Positions 56,369 through 64,000 of a DNA stretch of 64,000 nt are shown one piece after another. A program made the position numbers and the translations under genes. Positions within the stretch are counted from its first letter, which is position 1, and each line of letters opens with the position of its first letter. Source of the stretch: Sympetrum striolatum. Its lineage: Eukaryota; Arthropoda; Insecta; Odonata; Libellulidae. The stretch lies in NCBI GenBank assembly GCA_947579665.1, contig OX388350.1, forward strand, positions 89,423,152-89,487,151, read 5' to 3'. The notes beneath the pieces were generated by a model. It did not search any database and was not told the DNA's origin. It saw only the letters and a list, made by a program, of their open reading frames with translations.

Positions 56369-57642
56369 TTAAATTTTACAAGACTTCAAATTTGAATTTT
56401 TAATGAAAAAAAAGGAATTCAGGCGTCAAGAACCGAATAATAAACATACCTTTCTTATTTTGTTAATTGTAGAAGTTCTAACTCGTCAAATGATACAAAA
56501 ATTACTTTAATACCTTCATAAAATATCTACTTATTAAATAAAATATGTTCAGAGAACGAATTCCTTTACAAATGTGTTCAAAAATGAGATCTAAAGAGGT
56601 GGGTACCCGGGTACCTTGGGTGCCCAACAACGTAGGTAAAGTCGGGTTAATTAGTATAATATGGTGGGAGAACAGAATTTTGTCAATCCGGGCTCGCGTA
56701 CGTCAGTATTGATCTGATCATCCTATTGAGTAACAGAATTTTACACTATCAAATTTGAATTTATTTACCGAAAATATAATTAATCAAGATAATATATTGG
56801 ATTTTTTTATAAATGTTTATGGAATTATGACCCCACTGATTTACTGTCCCATTTCAGAAAGTGAGACAATAATCGTTGAGAAGTTTCAATCTTTATCGTT
56901 TCGCAGCAGTTTTCTGTTCTTCTCAAGTATACGGAATGAATGTTAAGCTCAGTATTTCTCTCACCAGAATAACATTCATTTTTACCGGAATCATTTGTAA
57001 TTTTAAATTTGAGTGATACTTTTTCAGGAATATTATTCAACTTTGAAAAATCGGTATTGAGAGCATTATTTAGTCAATCATTCATAACATTTTTTCACAA
57101 ACGAATCTCTGAGAATCGGATTAAATTTTAGTGAAACATTTATCCAAATTCTAAGGATTAAATTTCTGAATTGATTCTCCGATTGATACTTCTTATAAAG
57201 TTAACCAGTTTCAGTCGAAAAACATTTAAATTTTCGACCGAAATTTCGCGTTTATGCTCTTTTTCGTATATTTCATTATGAATTGGAAAGTTTTTATCAA
57301 ATTTGGTTTAACCTCGTCGGCATCTATAATACGAGAACCAATATTAATACGTTTTTCGAACTTTGTGTATTCTTAGGCGAATAAAACGTAAATTTTCTAC
57401 TGAACTATAGCATGTTTCACCGTTTTTTCGTAAACATTTTGATAAATAGATAAATCTTGTATTATTTCAATGGATCTTTTCAATAGCTTTACAACCGGAT
57501 CTAGGCAAGTTCCGCCGATATAATGATTATAATACTGTACCGATAATTGAATTTATATTAACGTTTTGACTTCTAGTTTATAATAAAATAATAAGAACTC
57601 CTAAAGAATATTCCTAGTAATACTGCATCTCTTTATTTTCAG

Positions 57643-57768
57643 GTATCCGATATTTGGAATGATCCTGGTCTGATAAATATTCCGCTGGTTTTTCTCACCG
57701 ATTGGGAAAGTGAATCTCTGTGGCCAGTGAAAGTCATGACCAAGGTCACGAGACAGCTGATTATCTAA
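57643..57768 (+). CDS. Candidate terminal exon (126 nt)
   Basis: Preceded by a strong acceptor (CATCTCTTTATTTTCAG). In phase 0 it encodes VSDIWNDPGLINIPLVFLTD, WESESLWPVKVMTKVTRQLI, I and TAA. It joins in phase to the exon at 53046-53160. The intron would be 4.5 kb and contain the piggyBac element. A paralogous end is seen at 58020-58110 (VSIFFPLRIELKNWNSVKLK then VTEQLF), and the arm exon at 45381 shares VKV...ILR. This is the best supported exon in the right half, but I cannot name the protein. Confidence 0.5.
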   Translation, partial: VSDIWNDPGLINIPLVFLTDWESESLWPVKVMTKVTRQLII

Positions 57769-57921
57769 AAGTTAGTAAACAAGGATAAGGCGTGAGTTGA
57801 TTTTAATATTGATGTTTTTGAAAATTTGAATGGAAAAATGTTATTGGTAATCTCCCATTCCAGTGCTTAACCCTGAATTAGTCCCGTAAAAAATATACGT
57901 AATTTTTCTCTTGGGGAAAAA

Positions 57922-58110
57922 ATGACCACATTATTCTCTGAATTTTTAAGACCTCTTCCAAGGGTAAATCATTGGATTAAATGTATTGTAGTTCATGAAT
58001 GGTTTTTTAAAAAAATAAATGTATCGATATTTTTCCCATTAAGAATTGAACTGAAGAACTGGAATTCGGTTAAACTGAAGGTCACGGAACAGTTGTTTGT
58101 TTTGTTGTAA
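57922..58110 (+). pseudogene. Diverged paralogue of the terminal exon
   Basis: The last 30 codons (VSIFFPLRIELKNWNSVKLK, VTEQLFVLL, TAA) align with INIPLVFLTDWESESLWPVK...VTRQLII of the exon 57643-57768. There is no strong acceptor immediately upstream, and the remainder of the frame is unlike the paralogue. Probably a decayed copy. Confidence 0.35.
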
Positions 58111-59334
58111 CGAGGCACTTTCTTTTTACCCATTCGCGAAAGCACTTCGCCTTCGCTTTGACCTTCTTTATCAGAACTACTCTTGCTTTCAAAACATCTC
58201 TATTTCAAAACATTTACTTTTGTTGAATCATCGACTCAAATTTCAAACTTTAATTTCCGACATTTAGAATAGAATTTAGAAGTAATTCAGTCGTTGATCA
58301 TGTTTGAACGGATGATAAGGAATTAAGAATGAGTAATTTTTTTAATCGGTCACTGATGAGTGTACTTTCGCTTTGAATTACTACTTAAGCATCAGCTTTA
58401 CTTTCCCTACCTTTTTAAACAATAATGCATTGACTTACGAGATATCACTATCGGTTATCCTAACGTATTTCGTGATTCAAATTCAGTGGCGAGTCTAGTG
58501 TTACATACGATTACTTTACTCAAAATCTACAGGAAATAATTAACGGGAGTTTTTATCGTCATTATTTTTATGCTGATTTTCCATACACATTCAGTGAAAA
58601 TTGAAACACCGTTCGTGTGACAAGACCAAGGAGCTTGAATTTTTATCGCTTCTCAAAGGGTTTTCAGATCTTCTCAAGTGTATGAAATAAGACCTTAAGT
58701 TCAATATCTCTCTCATCAGAATTATGTGTATTTCTTACCAAATAACTTTATAATTTAATAATGAGATGTGCTATTTGAGGAATTTTAATTCAATTTGGAA
58801 AAAAAGCAGTCTTAAGAAAACAATCAAATAATGGTAATCTTCTTCCGTAAATGATTGTATATTCATAAGTTTAGAATTGTGTTAAATAATAATTCTCATC
58901 TTAAAGAATGAATTTCTGAATTTATTCTCTCTGATTGATATTTTGCGTGAAGTTTACCAGATTTAAATAATAATAATTAAAGGAGATATGTTTCCAAAGT
59001 AACTTATTTCCTCATTCAACAAATTAATAATTTCATCGCGTACATGCTCCTGGCTATGAAATAATATACTTAATTCTTATTAAAAAAACGATCAAAATGA
59101 AGTTTGACTTACTTAGTGAAGGAAAGCGTGCAACTTAACCAAAGCGTTGTAGAGTAAGCAAAAAAGTGACTTGTTCAGGATTCGAACCAAGGTTTTCCAA
59201 TTTCCAGGAAGTGGCTCGGAGGTATATTGGATAGAATCCTTGTAGTTAGAATACCACAATTCAGTCAAACGTAGTTTAATGATTATTTTCTTTCGATGCA
59301 TTATCAATTTTCATTTTCAATTTTTTTCTAAAGG

Positions 59335-59465
59335 TTCGAGGAGAGCTCTAATCTATTTTTATCTATATTGCCCAGGAGATCACCTCAATCGAAAGCTAAT
59401 GGTGCAGAGAAAAACCATCACTGAAGATGCTCATGTAGACGCCGGAATTCCAACTTACTGAGAAT
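59335..59465 (+). pseudogene. Decayed paralogue of the exon at 53046
   Basis: After CTAAAG the text parallels the 53046 exon: ATCTATATTGCCCAGG for ATCGATACTGCCCAGA, CAGAGAAAAACCATCAC for CAGAGAAAAACATCACC, and GAGGTAATGAGAATTTT following. Frame differences inside break the protein: part reads SNLFLSILPR in one frame and MVQRKTITEDAHV in another. A tRNA-like segment precedes it, as in the intact copy. Confidence 0.45.
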
Positions 59466-60370
59466 AGAATAAGAATTAATGAGAGAGAATTGAGGTAATG
59501 AGAATTTTCAATTACTGTACTGCACTTCGCCTTATGGATTTGAAAAATGTTTCGTGTTTCTTACACCGAATTCTGTTACATTATTTGAACATTGGCAAAT
59601 TACGTCCGTGCTATTGAATTATAATCGAAATGATTTAGCCTAACTTGGTGGTACGCCATTGAAAATAAATAAAATAATAACACTCTTTGCACTACCTTCT
59701 ATTAAAAAGATTACGATCTGATGGTCAATGCTTAGTAAAAACACAGTTTATAAACTACAAAGTGATTTTATTCCTATCATACGAAATAATTACTACATTG
59801 ATACATTGCTAACTGTAGCTTATGGCTTTTGCTTTCCTATACTAAATTCTGTTGTAAATTCAGATTTTTAATCGATAAGGTATATCACAATTATTATCAA
59901 AATTATCCTGAAACTTACTTATATATTCACTACAAAATCACATGCAAAGTTTTGGGTACTTGCTAGACCTAATTTGGTTAGAAATTATGAGCAAGTCATA
60001 GCTCAGTTTCAATCGAATTTTCAAGGTACAATTACGCATTCTAAATCGATGCCAATGACTTCGTTTTCGAGAATTTACTTTTCTATTGTTTTTCACGGTT
60101 CTATTAACGACTTTTAGAATAAATCGGTAATTCAGTCGTGTGTCTTTCCGTTCGTACGATAGCTAGGAATAAAGAATCTGTTATTTTTTTAATCAGTCAT
60201 TAATGAGTGCTCTGTAACTTTGAATTACAACTTAGGATAGAGTTTTGTACCTTCTTAAATATTCTTCCATTGTTTTAGGAGAAATCACTAACGGCAACCA
60301 TAAAGAAAATCGAGTTTTCAAATTCATTGGAGAGTCCAATGGTAGAAATAATTCTTAACTTATTAAAAAT

Positions 60371-61604
60371 AACCCGCCGACAAAGATGCATTTCATTTCA
60401 GTAAATTGCAGTACTTTGTCCATGACATGCTGTGATATTAACCCTTAATTATTTGCGTGTGGTCAATATGAAGTGTATATCTTTCGGTAACAAAGAAACC
60501 AATGAAGGTATTTCAACCAAATTTTCGTTATGTAAAGATGTTTGCAATGGTATAATCTGCGAATTTAGTTAAATTCGAGTAGTAAAAAGCAAGCAAATTT
60601 ATCAGTGTTACCAATTTTACAAAAATTATTTTTAATGATGATCTAAACCAAATTTCAATAATTTATAAGTGCCTTTACATAAACTAATTAATTTCTAAGA
60701 ATAAAAATAATACTGAACGCATCGCCAACCGAGAAGGTTTTACAAAACATACTTTTTTGTGGATATTTTTAAATATTTTACCAAACATTTTTTAATGCAA
60801 CTTAAATGATTAAAATGCTCTTAGGGTTAAAAAGCTTTATTAAAGCATACTGAGTAAATTTATATTAATTCAATTCTATTATAGTAACAAAGAATTACGC
60901 AAAAAAACTTTTGAATAATTACTTTTTAAAAGTTGGTACTTCAGTTTTGTGCAGTTTATAGGCTGGATAAAGGTTATTTATAAATAAATTTAAATTAAGG
61001 TAAATTTATAACAGCTTAGTTAAAATAATAATAATACGCCAAAAATTTAGCATCATAAAAAATACTTTCATTAAATAAAACTAATATAGGTACACTGATA
61101 AGGATAAAAGTCCCATTTTGAAATATAACTTATCGTTTTGTCATAGTTTGGAAACCACTTCGAGGTAACCTATTAAAATGTTGACTCATTTATAAGCTGT
61201 CGGAAGGATTCGTCCTACAAAAATTATTATTTTAATTAGCGAGTTCCACCGTAAAGAGTGACGGAGATAAAGTTAAATCTATTTACCAAAAACATAAATG
61301 ATCCCGATATGTTAAAATGTATTTTCCACGGACGGATGATACTTCTTAGCTGTTATATTACCATATTTCTTTATTTGGTTGCTAGAACAATATTTCCTTG
61401 CATTGTTAAGCCAAATTAAAACATAAATTATAAAAGGTAGAAATGATTAGCTTAATTTTCAATCTACTTCTGTGTATATAATGATACAGTCTAGGTATTA
61501 ATATTATTGTTTTCCTTGGAACTATGCTTATATTTACTTTTCTATTCATAAAAAATAATTCGATAGGAAATTAAAGATTCATTTCCTTAATTTTCCTTCC
61601 ATAG
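60371..61604. other. AT-rich stretch
   Basis: No repeat, gene or RNA can be supported. It ends in the pyrimidine tract (CCTTAATTTTCCTTCCATAG) of the exon candidate at 61605. Confidence 0.5.
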
Positions 61605-61815
61605 GACTTCATGGTGCTCTTCAAAAAGCAGGAAAAAGACTTCACGGCCCAAGCGAAAGAAGAGGGAAGAAGTTGCACAGCGCATCCAGGGGCGAGAAAG
61701 AGTTGAGGTCCTCCCCAAACCACGAAAGCATCGCTCTACCCCGGAAGACGATTCAGAAGTGAATTACATTTTTTTTTCTTCCGAGTCAAAATATATTTTC
61801 AATTATGTATATTAA
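61605..61815 (+). CDS. Candidate terminal exon, polybasic
   Basis: It follows TTTTCCTTCCATAG. With one base completing a codon, the frame reads TSWCSSKSRKKTSRPKRKKR, EEVAQRIQGRERVEVLPKPR, KHRSTPEDDSEVNY and runs to TAA at 61813. The first 150 bp are far richer in G and C than anything nearby. The basic cluster could be a nuclear localisation signal. A second frame (LHGALQKAGKRLHGPSERRG...) is also open until 61762, so the frame is not certain. It could be the 3' exon of the plus-strand gene or of a separate one. Confidence 0.35.
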
Positions 61816-62290
61816 AATATTTTTAAGGCCTGAATTTGCTAAGTGTTCTATGACCTGATTTTTATATAATATGGATTTAAAAAACTTTGCGCTTAACCAA
61901 ACAATCGCAGAATGTATAGATTTGTTACGATGTGTCAGGCAGGGATATGAATAATTTATAGATTCTGTACCCTTACTTTGAATTACCCATATTTGTCCTG
62001 AGGTCTGATTTTGAAGATGAACAAGAAGTGAAAAAAAATATGTTTCACCCGAGCCAAACTATATTTTCAATTATGTATAGTATACAAGTTTGTAAGGCAG
62101 GAATTTTTATAGTGTTCCATGACTTTAAATGTATATAATATATACAAAAATTGCGCCCTTAGCCAAACCAACTATTGCTGAATGTATAGACATATTACAA
62201 TGTGTAAGGCGGGGATATGTATAAATTATCAACTTTGTACCTTTACATTCAATTACCCCTATTTTACATATTGTCTAATTCAGAAGAAAG
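61785..62290 (+). repeat. Direct repeat, two ~255-bp copies
   Basis: Copies at about 61785-62030 and 62045-62290 share ATATTTTCAATTATGTATA, AGTGTTCYATGACYT, AACCAAAC...GAATGTATAGA, AGGCRGGGATATG and CAATTACCC. No coding potential; possibly 3' UTR or a short satellite. Confidence 0.75.
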
Positions 62291-62299
62291 AATAAAGAA

Positions 62300-62520
62300 T
62301 GAATGATGGGAGGTGGTTATGGTAGAGGAAGGGAAGGAAGCAACTGATTGGGAGAGGGGCAGAGCTGAGTGCATAGTGGGCGTTACAGAGAAAGGGATTG
62401 TATTGGGAAGGGCTGTGGATTCGAAGTCGATGGGCTATAAAGTTGGGAATTGGTGTAAGGGTCTAGGTGAAGCAGTGGCAAGGAAATGTGGGAATGATCG
62501 GGATAGCGAGAGGGTGGTTG
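62300..62520. other. G-rich lead-in to the satellite
   Basis: Unique but purine-biased sequence (GGGAGGTGG, GGAAGGGAAGGAAG, GGGAGAGGGGCAGAG) next to the satellite. A frame is open here but there is no sign of a gene. Confidence 0.45.
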
Positions 62521-64000
62521 GCTTTCGAGGGTGGGAAAGGAGTAGGGAGCTTAGAGGGAGGGATGGGAGCAGGTGAGAAAGGAGTAGGGAGCTTAGAGGG
62601 AGGGATGGGAGCGGGTGGGTTAGAAAGTGGGGTGGGAGTGGATGGGCTAGAGGGTGGGATGGGAGCGGGTGGGTTAGAGGGTGGGGTGGGAGTGGGTGGG
62701 CTAGAGGGTGGGATGGGAGCGGGTGGGTTAGAGGGTGGGGTGGGAGTGGGTGGGCTAGAAGGTGGGATGGGAGCGGGTGGGTTAGAGGGGGATGAAAGTG
62801 GGTGGGGTAGAGGGTGCGATTGGAGCGGGTGGGTTAGAGGGTGGGATTGGAGCGGTTGGGTTAGAGGGTGGGGTGGGAGCGGGTGGGTAAGAGGTTGGGG
62901 TGGGAGTGGGTGGGCTAGAGGGGGTGAGAGTGGGTGGGGGAGAGGGTGGGATTGGATCGGGTGGGTTAGAGGGTGGGGTGGTAGCGGGTGGGTTAGAGGG
63001 TGGGATTGGAGCGGGTGGGTTAGAGGGTGGGGTGGGAGCGGGTGGGTTAGAGGGTGGGGTGGGAGTGGGTGGGCTAGAGGGTGGGATGGGAGCGGATGGG
63101 TTAGAGGGTGGGATTGGATCGGGTGGGTTAGAGGGTGGCGTGGGAGTGGGTGGGCTAGAGGGGGTGAGAGTGGGTGGGCTAGAGGGTGGCATGGGAGCGG
63201 GTGGGTTAGAGGGTGGGGTGGTAGCGGGTGGGTTAGAGGGTGGGATTGGAGCGGGTGGGTTAGAGGGTGGGGTGGGAGCGGGTGGGTTAGAGGGTGGGAT
63301 TGGAGCGGTTGGGCTAGAGGGTGGGATGGGAGCGGATGGGTTAGAGGGTGGGGTGGTAGCGGGTGGGTTAGAGGGTGGGATTGAAGGGGGTTGGTTAGAG
63401 GGTGGGGTGGTAGCGGGTGGGCTAGAGGGTGGGATGGGAGCGGATGGGTTAGAGGGTGGGGTGGGAGTGGGTGGGCTAGAGGGTGGGATTGAAGGGGGTT
63501 GGATAGAGGGTGGGGTGGGAGTGGGTGGGCTAGAGGGTGGGATGGGAGCGGTTGGGTTAGAGGGGGTGAGAGTGGGTGGGGGAGAGGGTGGGATTGGATC
63601 GGGTCGGTTAGAGGGTGGGGTGGGAGTGGGTGGGCTAGAGGGTGGGATGGGAGCGGATGGGTTAGAGGGTGGGGTGGGACTGGGTGGGCTAGAGGGTGGG
63701 ATTGAAGGGGGTTGGTTAGAGGGTGGGGTGGGAGTGGGTGGGCTAGAGGGTGGGATGGGAGTGGTTGGGTTAGAGGGGGTGAGAGTGGGTGGGGGAGAGG
63801 GTGGGATTGGATCGGGTCGGTTAGAGGGTGGGGTGGGAGCGGGTGGGTTAGAGGGTTGGGTGGGAGTGGTTGGGCTAGAGGGTGGGATTGGATGGGGTGG
63901 GTTAGAGGGTGGGGTGGGAGCGGGTGGGTTAGAGGGTGGGTTGGGAGTGGGTGGGCTAGAGGGTGGGATGAGAGCGGGTGGGTTAGAGGGTGGGGTGAGA
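62520..64000 (+). repeat. G-rich 28-bp satellite/minisatellite
   Basis: More than 50 copies of a 28-bp unit, consensus GGGTGGGTTAGAGGGTGGGR followed by TKGGAGCG, preceded by two longer units containing GGAGTAGGGAGCTTAGAGGG. Successive TTAGAGGGTGG texts at 63020 and 63048 give the period. Variants recur in a fixed order (for example GGGGGTGAGAGTGGGTGGGG at about 62917, 63558 and 63776; GAAGGGGGTTGG at 63382, 63490 and 63702), showing higher-order structure. The array reaches the right edge. Because 28 is not a multiple of 3, all frames cycle and stay open, giving long artefactual ORFs. Confidence 0.96.

Larger units (their letters stand above)
56860..60370. repeat. Diverged tandem duplication of ~1.8 kb
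   Basis: Segment 56860-57300 (TTCTTCTCAAGTATACGGAATG, CTCTCACCAGAAT, ATTCTCCGATTGATAC) recurs at 58660-59050 (TCTTCTCAAGTGTATGAAAT, CTCTCATCAGAAT, ATTCTCTCTGATTGATA). Segment 58140-58520 (AATTCAGTCGTTGATC, TTTTTTTAATCGGTCACTGATGAG) recurs at 60000-60370 (AATTCAGTCGTGTGTC, TTTTTTTAATCAGTCATTAATGAG). The first part also resembles the right-arm text near 44.1 and 46.4 kb, linking these copies to the inverted repeat. Confidence 0.65.

Noticed and set aside
56602..56615. Perfect 14-bp palindrome GGTACCCGGGTACC
   Set aside because: Too short and isolated to support a regulatory claim.
62467..63705. Long Gly/Trp/Arg-rich ORFs and an antisense Pro-rich ORF
   Set aside because: They are reading frames through a 28-bp satellite without stops. 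The repeat period is not a multiple of 3, so frames cycle through the same three translations.

Overview
This is an AT-rich eukaryotic nuclear window, almost certainly from an arthropod and most likely an insect. The evidence is spliceosomal introns with GTAAGT/GTATGT donors and pyrimidine-AG acceptors, an APE-type LINE, a piggyBac element flanked by TTAA, a pogo/Tigger-like MITE, tRNA-like repeats and several kinds of tandem repeats. There is no bacterial gene organisation. No complete, recognisable host gene was found. What can be supported is transposons, large local duplications and short candidate exons.

Layout. (1) 1-2722: GC-rich minus-strand non-LTR retrotransposon with a Tx1/Keno-like ORF1 (CCHC knuckle) and the start of ORF2 (APE endonuclease). 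It is broken by two frameshifts and one nonsense codon and runs off the left edge. (2) 2723-7140: AT-rich DNA with degenerate repeats and one small GC-rich island near 5.5 kb. (3) 7140-26650: a 19-kb direct tandem array. Two units are about 2.63 kb. Two more, and part of a third, are about 5.27 kb and carry an extra 2.65-kb segment. Minus-strand exon candidates recur in the units: a signal-peptide exon splices in phase to a short exon that gives a 46-aa secreted-peptide-like precursor. A second phase-matched exon pair has weak farnesoic-acid-O-methyltransferase-domain-like character. (4) 26650-33100: degenerate repeats, a minisatellite, a tRNA-like repeat and a lone signal-peptide exon candidate.

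(5) 33100-49600: a diverged inverted duplication, left arm about 33.47-40.64 kb and right arm about 42.48-49.56 kb, with a 1.8-kb spacer. Each arm starts, near the centre, with a CCAAT/GC-box promoter-like stretch and a 43-nt first exon (MVNVHLC.../MLNVHLC...) ending at GTAAGT, pointing away from the centre. The right arm also carries a 2.3-kb tandem duplication. (6) 50500-61850: a pogo-like MITE, a plus-strand series of well-spliced exon candidates (51.55, 53.05, 57.64 and 61.6 kb) with decayed paralogues, tRNA-like elements and a defective piggyBac with 0.47-kb inverted repeats. (7) 62520-64000: a G-rich 28-bp satellite containing GGGTTAGAGGG that continues past the right edge.

The unifying theme is a duplication hot spot. 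Small, multi-exon, apparently fast-evolving genes of unknown family have been copied in tandem and in inverted orientation, and many copies are now decayed. All exon calls rest on splice signals, phase and paralogue comparison made by eye. They need transcript data.
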